From assembly GCA_017448825.1 (NCBI GenBank), contig JAFSKR010000068.1, positions 62,001-126,000 of the forward strand: a DNA stretch of 64,000 nt. The letters are read 5' to 3'. Source of the stretch: Bacteroidaceae bacterium (lineage in GTDB: Bacteria; Bacteroidota; Bacteroidia; Bacteroidales; Bacteroidaceae). The notes below the pieces were generated by a model. It did not search any database. It was given only the letters and a program-made list of their open reading frames with translations, and was not told where the DNA came from. Position 1 is the stretch's first letter. Each line of letters starts with the position of its first letter. Below are positions 7,962 through 17,688 of the stretch, piece by piece. A program made the position numbers and the translations under genes.

Positions 7962-10058
7962 ATGCGACGTGTTTCTCGTCATATTATTTTGTGGGCTACG
8001 GTGCTTGTGATGGTTGCTGTGGCTGTTTGTTCGTGTTCCAATGAGGGCATTGCCTACAAGAAGGCGGAACAAAGTTATGCCATTGGTGAGTATTATGCTG
8101 CAAGTCTCAATTATAAGAAGTCGTATTCGCGTACACCTCCTAAGGACAAGGCGAAACGCGCTGTTCGCGCATTCAAGATGGGGGAGTGCTATCGGCACAT
8201 CGGCTATACACAGAAGGCGATTGCCGCCTATCAGAATGCTATCCGATACAATATGCCTGACAGCTCTGCCTACCTGCACATCGCCCGTCAGCAACTGAAG
8301 GCGGGCCAGTATAAGCAGGCAGCACAGAATTTCACCCAGTATCTGGAGTTTGATGTTGGCAGTGAATTGGCGCACAGCGGTTTGCTCTCTTGCGAACTGG
8401 GGCCGCAGTGGAAAGCGAAGCCCAATCAGTATAAGGTGAAGAAGGAGGCCGTCTTCAATTCGCGGCGTTCCGACTACAGCCCCATGCTGGTGGGTGACGA
8501 TGCCGACCAGTTGGTGCTCTCTTCGACACGCAACGATGCCACGGGCGATGACATATCGGGTGTGACAGGCTTAAAGTTTGGTGACCTTTTCTTCTCTCGA
8601 AAGAACGAGCAGGGCAAGTGGCAACCTGTGGACGTGATTGAGGGCGAGGTGAATACTGAGTATGATGAGGGTGCATCCTGTCTCAGTCCAGATGGCAAGA
8701 CAATGTACTTTACCCGTTGCAGCAGCGACCCCGATTATCCTCGTTATGCTGAAATTTGGAAGTCACAGCGCAGCGATGCCTCGTGGAGCAAACCCACCAA
8801 GTGTGCCATCTCTCGTGACACACTCACGTCCTTTGCCCATCCGGCGGTGAGTCCCGATGGGCAATGGCTCTACTTCGTCAGCGATTCGCCTGGCGGAGAG
8901 GGTGGCATGGACATCTGGCGCACCCGCATCCTCGACAGTGGCTTTGGTGGCATGGAGAATCTGGGACGACCTATTAATACGGCTGGTGACGAGATGTTTC
9001 CTGTCTTTCGGCCCAATGGCGACCTCTATTTCTCCAGCGACGGTCATCCCGGCATGGGTGGTCTTGACATCTTTATTGCTCATGAGGACTCCTTGCGAGG
9101 CACCATTGTCGAGAATCAGCAGTATCCGCTCAATTCGGCAGCCGACGATTATGGCATGACCTTCGAGGGTGTACACAATCGTGGCTACTTCTGTTCTTCG
9201 CGTGGTGATGGGAAGGGATGGGAACATATCTTCTCGTTTGAGTGCCCCGAGATTCTGCAAACCGTGACGGGCTGGGTGTATGAGAAAGATGGCTACGAGC
9301 TGCCAGAGGCACTTGTCTATATGGTGGGCAATGATGGCACAAACCTAAAACTCTCGGTGAAGGGCGATGGGTCATTCACCCAAGTGTTGACACCAGGTGT
9401 TGACTATGTGCTGCTGGGCACCTGCAAGGGGTATCTGAACGTGAAAAACGAAATCCGAGTGGAGGATTCGGAGGAGAGCCACGAATACACCCTTCAGTTC
9501 CCTCTGCCACCTATCAATGTGCCTGTGCTCATCGACAACATCTTCTATGAATTTGACAGGGCAGACCTCACACCCGAATCGACTGAGGCACTTGACAAGT
9601 TGGTGGCAATGATGAACGAGAACCCCAACATCACCATCGAATTGTCAGCTCACTGCGACTATCGTGGCAACGATGCTTACAACCAGCGGCTCTCCCAACG
9701 GCGTGCTGAGTCGGTGGTGCGTTACCTCATTGAGCATGACATCGCCAAAGACCGTCTCACGGCGGTGGGCTATGGTGAGTCGCGCCCTAAGGTCATCACC
9801 AAAAAGTTGGTGGAGACCCTCTCGGCTGGGACACCTAAAGTGACTGTGCAAGAGAATGATACGTTGACTGAGAACTACATTCTTGCCATCAAAGACAAGG
9901 ATGAGCAAGAGGTGCTTAATGCTCTCAACCGTCGTACCGAGTTCCGAGTGCTCCGCACTACCTACGGCACCACCCTTAACGAGTATAAGCCAGAGGAGGA
10001 GGAACGCAAGGCTGCCACTAAACGACAGGAAGATGAGGAAGAAGGGTTGGTGTTCTGA
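7962..10058 (+). CDS. porE: PorE-like T9SS lipoprotein (TPR, beta-propeller, OmpA-like)
   Basis: Likely periplasmic lipoprotein tethering the type IX secretion machine to peptidoglycan. Order seen: signal peptide with a Cys near residues 23-25 (AVAVCSCS), TPR-like helices (about 30-130), PD40/WD40-type propeller repeats with SPDGKTMYFTR and SPDGQWLYFVSD (about 150-420), a carboxypeptidase-regulatory-like domain (about 425-505), then an OmpA_C-like domain with CDYRGNDAYNQRLSQRRAE (about 565-583). This is the domain order reported for Porphyromonas gingivalis PorE. The ATG at 7962 is preferred to an upstream TTG because it begins the signal peptide; the protein is then 698 residues. A generic OmpA-family lipoprotein with a propeller is the alternative. 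Confidence 0.75.
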   Translation: MRRVSRHIILWATVLVMVAVAVCSCSNEGIAYKKAEQSYAIGEYYAASLNYKKSYSRTPPKDKAKRAVRAFKMGECYRHIGYTQKAIAAYQNAIRYNMPDSSAYLHIARQQLKAGQYKQAAQNFTQYLEFDVGSELAHSGLLSCELGPQWKAKPNQYKVKKEAVFNSRRSDYSPMLVGDDADQLVLSSTRNDATGDDISGVTGLKFGDLFFSRKNEQGKWQPVDVIEGEVNTEYDEGASCLSPDGKTMYFTRCSSDPDYPRYAEIWKSQRSDASWSKPTKCAISRDTLTSFAHPAVSPDGQWLYFVSDSPGGEGGMDIWRTRILDSGFGGMENLGRPINTAGDEMFPVFRPNGDLYFSSDGHPGMGGLDIFIAHEDSLRGTIVENQQYPLNSAADDYGMTFEGVHNRGYFCSSRGDGKGWEHIFSFECPEILQTVTGWVYEKDGYELPEALVYMVGNDGTNLKLSVKGDGSFTQVLTPGVDYVLLGTCKGYLNVKNEIRVEDSEESHEYTLQFPLPPINVPVLIDNIFYEFDRADLTPESTEALDKLVAMMNENPNITIELSAHCDYRGNDAYNQRLSQRRAESVVRYLIEHDIAKDRLTAVGYGESRPKVITKKLVETLSAGTPKVTVQENDTLTENYILAIKDKDEQEVLNALNRRTEFRVLRTTYGTTLNEYKPEEEERKAATKRQEDEEEGLVF

Positions 10059-10096
10059 GGCAGTCCTTGCCGTATTATTTATTTGTCTATACGTCT

Positions 10097-12943
10097 ATGG
10101 GAAGCATGAAATTGAAAAACTTCGACTATAAGGATTATATCAGTTTGCGTGGTGTGAGGGTGAACAACCTGAAAAACATCGACGTGAAGATTCCGCACGA
10201 CCAGTTTGTGGTCATCACGGGGGTGAGTGGTAGTGGCAAGTCGTCGCTGGCGTTTGATACACTATATGCTGAGGGACAGCGACGCTATGTGGAGAGTCTT
10301 TCGACTTATGCAAGGCAGTTTCTGGGTCGATTGAAAAAGCCTGAATGTGATTTTATTGAGGGTATATCGCCAGCCATTGCGATTGAACAGAAGGTGAGCA
10401 GTAGGAATCCACGCTCGACGGTGGGGACGAGTACGGAGATATATGACTATCTGCGGATGCTGTATGCAAGAATCGGACGGACGTTCTCGCCAGTGAGCGG
10501 ACAGGAGGTGAAAAAGAACACGACTGATGATATGATTCAGTGTATGTTGGCACATGAGCTGGGAACTCGGCTGATGGTGATGACACCTTTGGTCGTGAGG
10601 AATGGCAGAACGTTGGAGGAACAGTTGGATGTGAATGAGAAGACGGGATTCTTGAGAATAGAAGTGGAAGGAGAGGTGATGAGGATTAGTGAATGGAGGG
10701 AGGTGATGGCATTGCAACAGGCTCAAATGAAATCTTCAAAAATAAAGGGAATGAATCTGGTGATTGACCGTCTGAAAGTGGGGGATGATAAGGCAACCAT
10801 TAACCGTTTGGTGGATTCGGCCAATACAGCATTGTATGAGGGAGATGGAAAGTGTATTTTGAAATTTGAGGATGGGGAGATGCAGGAGTTTTCTCTGAAA
10901 TTTGAGGCAGATGGCATCGAGTTTGAGGAGCCAACCGACCAGATGTTTTCCTTCAATTCGCCTGTGGGAGCCTGTCCTGAATGTGAGGGGTATGGTAGAA
11001 TCATAGGCATTGACGAGAGCCTCGTTATCCCTGATCCCGACTTGTCCGTGTATGATGGTGCTGTGGCATGTTGGAAAGGTGAGAAGATGGGGGAGTGGAG
11101 AAAGGAGTTTGTGCGGAGGGCGGACAAATATGAGCATTTCCCTGTCTTTATCCCGTACGCTCAACTGACACAGCGGCAGAAGGATGTACTTTGGCATGGA
11201 GTGTATGAAGAGAACGAATGGGGCAATCATTCCATTTGTATTGACGAATTCTTTCGGATGCTGAAAGAAAATCAGTATAAGATTCAGTATCGTGTGATGC
11301 TGGCAAGATACCGAGGCAAGACTGTCTGTCCGACGTGTCACGGAAAGCGATTGAAGAAGGAATCGGAGTATGTGAAAGTGGGTGGCAAAAGCATTACGGA
11401 ATTGTGTGAACTTTCCATTGACGAATTGAACGAGTTTTTCAGAACACTAAAGGTGACAGAACAAGAGGCCAAGATTGCGAAAAGATTGTTGGTGGAAATC
11501 AAGAGCCGACTGCAGTTCTTGGTGGATGTGGGGTTGAGTTACCTCACTCTGTCGCGCTTGAGCAATTCGTTGTCTGGTGGCGAGAGCCAGCGCATCAATC
11601 TTGCCACCAGCCTCGGTTCTTCGTTGGTGGGTAGTATGTACATATTGGACGAGCCAAGCATTGGACTCCATTCTCGGGATACACAACGGCTGATTCATGT
11701 GTTGAGGCAATTGCAGCAACTGGGAAATACCGTGATAGTGGTGGAACATGATGAGGAAATCATGAGAGCGGCTGATTATATTATCGATATAGGTCCTGAC
11801 GCAGGGAGACTGGGGGGGAAAATCATGTATGCAGGTCCCCCTACCTCCAAAGGGGCTGTGGTTGGGGGGCTTTCCCACACACTTGACTATCTGACAGGAA
11901 AGGAGAAGATTGCCATTCCTGAGAGCCGTCGGCCATGGAACAACTACATCTTGGTGAAGAATGCCCGTGCCAATAACTTAAAGGGTGTTGATGTCAAGTT
12001 TCCACTCAACGTGATGACTTGTGTGACAGGTGTCTCGGGTTCGGGCAAGTCGTCATTGGTGCGTGACATCTTGTATCGTGCCATGAAACGGCATCTTGGG
12101 GAGAGTGCGGAGAAGCCAGGATTGTTCTCAAAATTGGAAGGTGACATGGATATGATTAGGCGTGTGGACTTCATCAATCAGAATCCTATTGGCACCTCCT
12201 CCCGTTCCAATCCTGTGACGTACATTGGTGCATGGGATGAAATTCGCAAGCTCTTGGCAGAGCAGCAATTGTCCAAACAGATGGGATATACACCGGCTTA
12301 CTTCTCATTTAATGCAGAAGGTGGTAGATGTGAAGAGTGCAAGGGCGAGGGAACGGTGACGGTTGAGATGCAGTTCATGAACGATTTGGTGTTGGAATGT
12401 GAGGCGTGTCATGGCAAACGGTTCAAGAGTGACATCTTGGAAGTGAAGTATCAAGGCATGAATGCTTACGATATGTTGGAAATGACCATCAATCAGGCCG
12501 TGGAATTCTTTACCAAACATAAGCAGAAGAAGATTGTGGAGAAAATGAAGCCGCTGCAAGATGTGGGGCTTGGCTATATCAAGTTGGGACAGACTTCTTC
12601 CACCCTTTCAGGTGGTGAAAACCAGCGTATCAAATTGGCATATTACCTCAGTCAGGAGAAATCGGAACCAACTCTGTTCATTTTCGATGAACCTACCACA
12701 GGATTGCACTTCCATGACATTCAGAAATTGCTTGATGCTTTTAATGCCCTCATAGCTCGTGGACATACAGTTCTTATCATTGAGCATAATATGGATATCA
12801 TCAAATGTGCTGACCACATTATCGATCTTGGTCCTGAGGGGGGACAAGGAGGTGGCAATGTGGTGGTGACTGGTACACCAGAAGAGGTGGCAAAGTGCGC
12901 TTATAGTTACACAGGGCAATTTTTGCAGGACAAAATGCTCTAA
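10097..12943 (+). CDS. uvrA: Excinuclease ABC subunit UvrA
   Basis: DNA damage recognition ATPase of nucleotide excision repair. It has two ABC modules: Walker A GVSGSGKSSLAFD near residue 35 and GVSGSGKSSLVRD near 640, with signatures NSLSGGESQRINLA near 490 and STLSGGENQRIKLA near 835. Zinc ligands are visible in CPEC and CPTC (first half) and in CEEC...CEAC (second half, about 740-770). ATG at 10097 or 10106 are both plausible starts; the open frame begins at a TTG 30 bases earlier. The linker near 11830-11880 encodes an unusual PPTSKGAVVGG segment at a place where UvrA sequences vary. The gene begins 38 bases after porE. Confidence 0.95.
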   Translation: MGSMKLKNFDYKDYISLRGVRVNNLKNIDVKIPHDQFVVITGVSGSGKSSLAFDTLYAEGQRRYVESLSTYARQFLGRLKKPECDFIEGISPAIAIEQKVSSRNPRSTVGTSTEIYDYLRMLYARIGRTFSPVSGQEVKKNTTDDMIQCMLAHELGTRLMVMTPLVVRNGRTLEEQLDVNEKTGFLRIEVEGEVMRISEWREVMALQQAQMKSSKIKGMNLVIDRLKVGDDKATINRLVDSANTALYEGDGKCILKFEDGEMQEFSLKFEADGIEFEEPTDQMFSFNSPVGACPECEGYGRIIGIDESLVIPDPDLSVYDGAVACWKGEKMGEWRKEFVRRADKYEHFPVFIPYAQLTQRQKDVLWHGVYEENEWGNHSICIDEFFRMLKENQYKIQYRVMLARYRGKTVCPTCHGKRLKKESEYVKVGGKSITELCELSIDELNEFFRTLKVTEQEAKIAKRLLVEIKSRLQFLVDVGLSYLTLSRLSNSLSGGESQRINLATSLGSSLVGSMYILDEPSIGLHSRDTQRLIHVLRQLQQLGNTVIVVEHDEEIMRAADYIIDIGPDAGRLGGKIMYAGPPTSKGAVVGGLSHTLDYLTGKEKIAIPESRRPWNNYILVKNARANNLKGVDVKFPLNVMTCVTGVSGSGKSSLVRDILYRAMKRHLGESAEKPGLFSKLEGDMDMIRRVDFINQNPIGTSSRSNPVTYIGAWDEIRKLLAEQQLSKQMGYTPAYFSFNAEGGRCEECKGEGTVTVEMQFMNDLVLECEACHGKRFKSDILEVKYQGMNAYDMLEMTINQAVEFFTKHKQKKIVEKMKPLQDVGLGYIKLGQTSSTLSGGENQRIKLAYYLSQEKSEPTLFIFDEPTTGLHFHDIQKLLDAFNALIARGHTVLIIEHNMDIIKCADHIIDLGPEGGQGGGNVVVTGTPEEVAKCAYSYTGQFLQDKML

Positions 12944-12981
12944 TATATAAATAATGTGTAAGAAAAATTCCTTCAAAGTTC

Positions 12982-13009
12982 TTGCACATTATTTTTTTTC
13001 GTATCTTTG
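12982..13009 (+). promoter_or_regulatory. Promoter for M64 peptidase gene
   Basis: TATCTTTG (13002-13009) matches the -7 consensus TAnnTTTG. TTG (12982-12984) lies 17 bases upstream, slightly short of the usual spacing. The ATG at 13034 is 24 bases downstream, which supports that start over the GTG at 13007 that overlaps the box. Confidence 0.65.
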
Positions 13010-13033
13010 TGGCGAAATCAAAAACTAACCTAT

Positions 13034-14461
13034 ATGACGAAATACTTAACTTTCTTTCTAACCTTATTTTGTACGTTGAGTGCCTGCGCACAAAATTTTG
13101 ATGATTTTTTTGAAGATTCCACTTTGCGCTTGGACTATATCTTTGCAGGAAATGCCCATGAGCAACACATCTATTTGCAAGAACTGAAGAAGCAAGACAG
13201 GTGGGCTGGACGCAGGAGTCGTTTGGCAGAGAAGTTCTTGAACGGGAATGGGCAAGTGACGGTGAAAGACCATGCTTCGCAGGAAGTCATTTATGTGACG
13301 ACTTTCTCTACGCTGTTTCAAGAATGGTTGCAATATGATGAGGCGAAAAAAGTGGATAAGGCTTTCGAAGCATCCTATAATATCCCCTTTCCTAAGAAAG
13401 AAATTGACATAACCGTGACGTTGACCAACAATCATCAGGCGGTGATTGCAGAGATGACCCATCTGGTTGACCCCCAAGATATTTTGATTCGGAAAATTGG
13501 AGATAATGGCATTCCATTCCACTATGTGTGGAAAGGGGGAAACAGTACCTCGTTGGCTAAGGCCGAAGACGGGCCTCGCAGTGGTAAGGGACGTACCTAT
13601 GTGGCCAGTGAGTATGACCCCTTTGCTGGTGTAAACATCACTGAATGTATCGATCTTGCCATCGTTGCCGAAGGTTATACAGAGGCGCAAATGGGTAAGT
13701 TCTACCATGATTGCCAACGTGCTGTGGATGCCTTATTTGCAAGGGAACCTTTCAAGTCACTGAAAGGTCGTTTCAATGTGGTGGCGGTAGCAGCCCCTTC
13801 AAGGGAGGCTGGTCCCACGGTGCCTCATCGAGGTGTTTGGCATACCACGCCTGCAGGTAGTCATTACGATACATTCTATTCTGACCGTTACTTGATGTCG
13901 CAAGATATGCATCGTATTTATGATCTCCTTTCGGGGGTGCCTTTTGAGCATATTATGGTGTTGGTCAATAGTGATACCTATGGCGGCGGTGGCATATACA
14001 ATCAGGTTACGTTCTCCACCAGCGACCACCCGACCTTCAAAGAGGTCTTTGTGCATGAGTTTGGTCATAGCTATGCAGGATTGGCAGATGAATATGCCTA
14101 TGATGACATGGATTCCGAGTGGTATCCTGCTGATACCGAACCATGGGAACCTAATATCACTACACTGAAAGACTTCAATTCGAAATGGGCTGATTTGATG
14201 CCCAAGAAGCAACCTATCCCCACACCAATTGACCCCAAGGTGCCCAACTTCAAGCAAATCGACAAGAACGACATGAAGGCGATGGAAGCACTGAACAAAT
14301 GTACACAGGTTGTGGGTGTGTTTGAAGGGGCTGGTTATCAGAGCAAAGGATGCTATCGTCCTGCACAAGAATGCCGTATGAAAATCAACGAGGTAGAAGA
14401 TTTCTGCCCGGTATGTACGCGAGCCATTCAACGCATTACAGATTTCTATACCGCCAAATAA
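13034..14461 (+). CDS. Exported M64-family zinc metallopeptidase
   Basis: The MEROPS M64 family is named for an IgA peptidase; homologs are common in gut Bacteroidales. The zinc and catalytic site HEFGHSYAGLADEY starts near residue 341 (HExxH, then a downstream Asp-Glu). An all-beta N-terminal domain (about 20-190) precedes the catalytic part, which begins near ITECIDLAIVAEGYTEAQM. The N-terminus has a hydrophobic signal segment ending LSAC, which fits a lipobox, so the protein may be a surface lipoprotein. The ATG at 13034 gives 475 residues. The next gene, also exported, starts 48 bases later, so the two may be co-transcribed. The true substrate is unknown. Confidence 0.85.
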   Translation: MTKYLTFFLTLFCTLSACAQNFDDFFEDSTLRLDYIFAGNAHEQHIYLQELKKQDRWAGRRSRLAEKFLNGNGQVTVKDHASQEVIYVTTFSTLFQEWLQYDEAKKVDKAFEASYNIPFPKKEIDITVTLTNNHQAVIAEMTHLVDPQDILIRKIGDNGIPFHYVWKGGNSTSLAKAEDGPRSGKGRTYVASEYDPFAGVNITECIDLAIVAEGYTEAQMGKFYHDCQRAVDALFAREPFKSLKGRFNVVAVAAPSREAGPTVPHRGVWHTTPAGSHYDTFYSDRYLMSQDMHRIYDLLSGVPFEHIMVLVNSDTYGGGGIYNQVTFSTSDHPTFKEVFVHEFGHSYAGLADEYAYDDMDSEWYPADTEPWEPNITTLKDFNSKWADLMPKKQPIPTPIDPKVPNFKQIDKNDMKAMEALNKCTQVVGVFEGAGYQSKGCYRPAQECRMKINEVEDFCPVCTRAIQRITDFYTAK

Positions 14462-14509
14462 CATGACACATTATTATATAATAAAAAGGCAACAAATATC
14501 ACAGGAACT

Positions 14510-17392
14510 ATGAAAATAAGGAACTTTACACTCGTTTTGCTGATGGTTCTGGGACTATCAGCCCAAGCTGCCAACGAGAAGACAACCGTTGAGCAAGTGA
14601 CTGACGCTGTTCAATTGACCGCCGATGTTGACTACATCGTGACAGGTACCACGCCGTTTGCCACAACGGGCAGTGTTGATATCGTGAACACTGAGCACGC
14701 CGTACTCATCATTGCCAGCATTAAGCCCAGCAAGGTGATAGCTAACTGGATGGACTACATCTATATAGGTGGAGCGAAAGCCATCAACGGTGAGAACTGC
14801 CAAGTGAAGATGTACGGAAGAGGTGCCATCGTTTTCCCCTATGCTAAGGATATGGCTCCACTGACCTGCTACACCGAACAAAACTTCGAGGGAGAGGTAT
14901 GCACCAGCTACAGCGAGGGCAGCAGTGGTGGATTCATGAAGACTCTGACGGACGCTAACCTCAACAACAAGATTCGTTCTTTCAAGTTGAAGCGTGGCTA
15001 TATGGTGACCGTTGCTGTCGGTACAAGCGGTTGGGGCTACAGTCGTTGCTTCATCGCAGATCAAGAAGATTTGGAGGTGAAGACCCTCCCCAACATCCTT
15101 GACCACCGCATCTCCTCCTACCGCCTCTTTAAGTGGCAGAATGCTCACAAGGCAGGCTTGGCAAGCAATGGAGACAATAACGCTAACCAAGCCCTCAACA
15201 CCTCATGGTGCTATGATTGGGCGCAAGGCAACGCCAGTAACCTGCCTGACACAGAGTGGGTGCCTAACCACATCTACGAAGACTACCCCTCTCCCTCCAC
15301 TTGTGGCGGTGTGACCGGCTCTTGCCACATGAAGACCAACAATGAGCCTGCCAACCAAAGTGACGACCATCCTCAGAGTGTGGCAACCATCCTTGACAAC
15401 TGGCAGAACCTCATGCGTACAGGTATGCGTCTCTGTACCCCTTCTTCATGGGATGGTAGCGATTACTGGAACGGAACAGGCTCCGTCATCAAGGTGTTCC
15501 TTGATTCTGTTGATGCACGTGGCTGGCGCTGTGACATCGTCGATGCCCACTGCTACTGGACAGAAGGTAACTTTAACAACCTCAAGAACTATTGGTGGCC
15601 CAACTACAAACGTCCCATCTGGATTTCTGAGTGGATTTGGGGCGCGTCATGGAGCGGTGGAAGCGGTGCCTTTGGTAGTGGGGTGACCAATTCGCAGATT
15701 CTTGAAACGACCAAGCGCATCCTTAACAACCTCAATTCGATGGATTGTGTGGAACGCTATGCTTACTGGAACAGTGAGAGCAAGGCGCACATCTATGAAA
15801 GCGGTGCACTGACAGATCTCGGTAAGTACTACTCTACGATGGATGTGGGGCTGGGTTATAATGCTTCCTATGAATTTGTCCCGAAAGAAACCCGTCTGGA
15901 AAACATGACAGACTTCGCGAGTACCTACAACCGTGTGAGGGGAACCGTGGCACTCTCGTGGATTGATCCTAATGGCGACCTGTCGGAAACCATCACCGTG
16001 CAGTGCAAGTTGCCAGGAGCCAGCACCTATACCAATGTGGCCTCCGTGACTCCGAAAGATAAAAACTCTTTAGGGGGTGTGACCTATGCTTATACTGATA
16101 CGATTGCAGATCCAGGTGTGTATGCTTATCGTGTCAAAGTTGTTACATACAATAATAAGACTTTCACTACAGATGATGTCACTGTGAATGTAGCTCCAGC
16201 GCAAGGTACTAATGAGTTCCAATATGGAAAACTGTCGATTGATAATCTGGAGGAGAATACCACCTATTATTCGGAAGCATTTGACGACGCACCTTGTGTT
16301 TTTATGGGTACCATGACTAATAAGAATACAACATTGTCTGTTGGTAATATCACGGCAGCTAAAAATAATAAGGCGTATTTCACCTTCCAACTCTATCCTT
16401 GGCAGACGAATACGGGTGAATTGAAAAATAATGAAGAAGTGCCTTTCTTGGCACTGAAGGCGGGTAATTATAAATATGGTGACCTTGATTGTGAAGTGGG
16501 TGTGGTGGATGCTAATAAGGCGACAGGTAGTGACACTTGGACGGATGTAACAGAGGTGACTTTTGTTCAACCGTTCCCAGAAGGGGTGACCCCAGTTGTG
16601 CTTGCTGAAATCAGGAATCCGGGTTACATCAGTGCTGATCCTAAAACAACCCTTTCTGCACGAGTCTTTGATGTGACCAACACAGGGTTTAAGTTTATTA
16701 TCTATTCGGAAGAAGCTTCGGGTAGAAAGATTGCTTTGTCCAAGAAGGTATGCTATCTTGCCATTACTCCTGGAGTTGCTACTGTAGATGAAGACAATGG
16801 CATCATGGTGGCAGCAGGTCGTGGCGTGGATAGTCAGATTTATGGCTCAACGGTTCGAGAAAACAGATTCTATCTTTCCACTTATGATGAAAAGGGTGAT
16901 TCGATTAAGAATGAGCAACTGTACCTTTATCAGCCCGTTGTCCTCACCAATCTGCAGACCAATAACTTCCCTTCCCTGTGTGTGTTGCGTCGTACAGATG
17001 TGACGGAAAAGGATGAGAACAATAAAGAGTGGACTGTTGGTGCTAAAGTACGTCGTATGCTTGACCATGACCTTACTGTTGATGGTACTACTATTTCTAA
17101 ATCCTCCACTTCTGACAAATATGCGGCTTATCGTGATGACCTCGGTTGGGTTGCTATCGCGTCTGTTATTAGCGTCGCTTCTCCTGCCACGGCTATTCAG
17201 TCGGTTCCTGTAGGCAAGTCTGTCACTCGATTGGTTCCTCGTGTGGTTGATGGACGTATTTATGTTGAAGGTGTATCTTCCTTTGAGGTTTATAATATTG
17301 CGGGTGCCAAACTCTCTTCGGATTCTGTGCTTTCGCCAGGCATTTATCTTATTAAGGCTGGCACTAAGTCTGTCAAAATATATGTTCGTTAG
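14510..17392 (+). CDS. Secreted GH128-like glycoside hydrolase with T9SS sorting domain
   Basis: Predicted cell-surface or secreted glycan hydrolase. Order seen: signal peptide (residues 1-20, ending AQA), a beta-rich N-terminal domain (about 25-190), then a TIM-barrel-like catalytic core (about 200-455). The core carries NEP with Glu near 279 and the ISEW motif with Glu near 374, as in the Glyco_hydro_cc/GH128 fold. A fibronectin-like domain (about 475-570) and a second beta domain (about 575-755) follow. The C-terminal 50 residues (VYNIAGAKL ... PGIYLIKAG ... VKIYV) match T9SS type A sorting domains. Known GH128 enzymes act on beta-1,3-glucan; the substrate here is inferred only. A related clan GH-A family is possible. 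Confidence 0.72.
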   Translation: MKIRNFTLVLLMVLGLSAQAANEKTTVEQVTDAVQLTADVDYIVTGTTPFATTGSVDIVNTEHAVLIIASIKPSKVIANWMDYIYIGGAKAINGENCQVKMYGRGAIVFPYAKDMAPLTCYTEQNFEGEVCTSYSEGSSGGFMKTLTDANLNNKIRSFKLKRGYMVTVAVGTSGWGYSRCFIADQEDLEVKTLPNILDHRISSYRLFKWQNAHKAGLASNGDNNANQALNTSWCYDWAQGNASNLPDTEWVPNHIYEDYPSPSTCGGVTGSCHMKTNNEPANQSDDHPQSVATILDNWQNLMRTGMRLCTPSSWDGSDYWNGTGSVIKVFLDSVDARGWRCDIVDAHCYWTEGNFNNLKNYWWPNYKRPIWISEWIWGASWSGGSGAFGSGVTNSQILETTKRILNNLNSMDCVERYAYWNSESKAHIYESGALTDLGKYYSTMDVGLGYNASYEFVPKETRLENMTDFASTYNRVRGTVALSWIDPNGDLSETITVQCKLPGASTYTNVASVTPKDKNSLGGVTYAYTDTIADPGVYAYRVKVVTYNNKTFTTDDVTVNVAPAQGTNEFQYGKLSIDNLEENTTYYSEAFDDAPCVFMGTMTNKNTTLSVGNITAAKNNKAYFTFQLYPWQTNTGELKNNEEVPFLALKAGNYKYGDLDCEVGVVDANKATGSDTWTDVTEVTFVQPFPEGVTPVVLAEIRNPGYISADPKTTLSARVFDVTNTGFKFIIYSEEASGRKIALSKKVCYLAITPGVATVDEDNGIMVAAGRGVDSQIYGSTVRENRFYLSTYDEKGDSIKNEQLYLYQPVVLTNLQTNNFPSLCVLRRTDVTEKDENNKEWTVGAKVRRMLDHDLTVDGTTISKSSTSDKYAAYRDDLGWVAIASVISVASPATAIQSVPVGKSVTRLVPRVVDGRIYVEGVSSFEVYNIAGAKLSSDSVLSPGIYLIKAGTKSVKIYVR

Positions 17393-17421
17393 CAGATAAA
17401 ATGAGTTCTTATATCAAAAGG

Positions 17422-17455
17422 AAGGCATCAGGTATTCTCTGATGCCTTTTGTTTA
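17422..17455 (+). terminator. Rho-independent terminator after glycoside hydrolase
   Basis: A perfect 10-base stem AAGGCATCAG/CTGATGCCTT (17422-17431 and 17439-17448) with a 7-base loop, followed by TTGTTT. It separates the M64/GH128 genes from the FAS1-SusCD operon. Confidence 0.85.
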
Positions 17456-17546
17456 TTAATGGATTGCTAAATGATTAACCTAAAGAAATTTTAACAATTT
17501 TGTAGTTAAATAATGTTAAAGTGAGACATTGTGGTGTCCTCCCGTA

Positions 17547-17576
17547 TTTGAGTCTTGTCAACTTATGTTATCTTTG
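17547..17576 (+). promoter_or_regulatory. Promoter of the FAS1-SusC/D operon
   Basis: TTTG (17547-17550), 18 bases, then TATCTTTG (17569-17576): a near-perfect Bacteroidetes promoter. It leaves an untranslated leader of about 105 bases before the ATG at 17689. No recognisable regulator-binding repeat was seen between 17456 and 17546. Confidence 0.75.
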
Positions 17577-17688
17577 CAAATGGTTTTTTTGCCTCATCCA
17601 GTGGGATTGGGTATAACTAAATTATGTATTGCGATAGAGGCTAATCACAAGATAATTATACAATAATACTAAACAATATCTAACCTTT

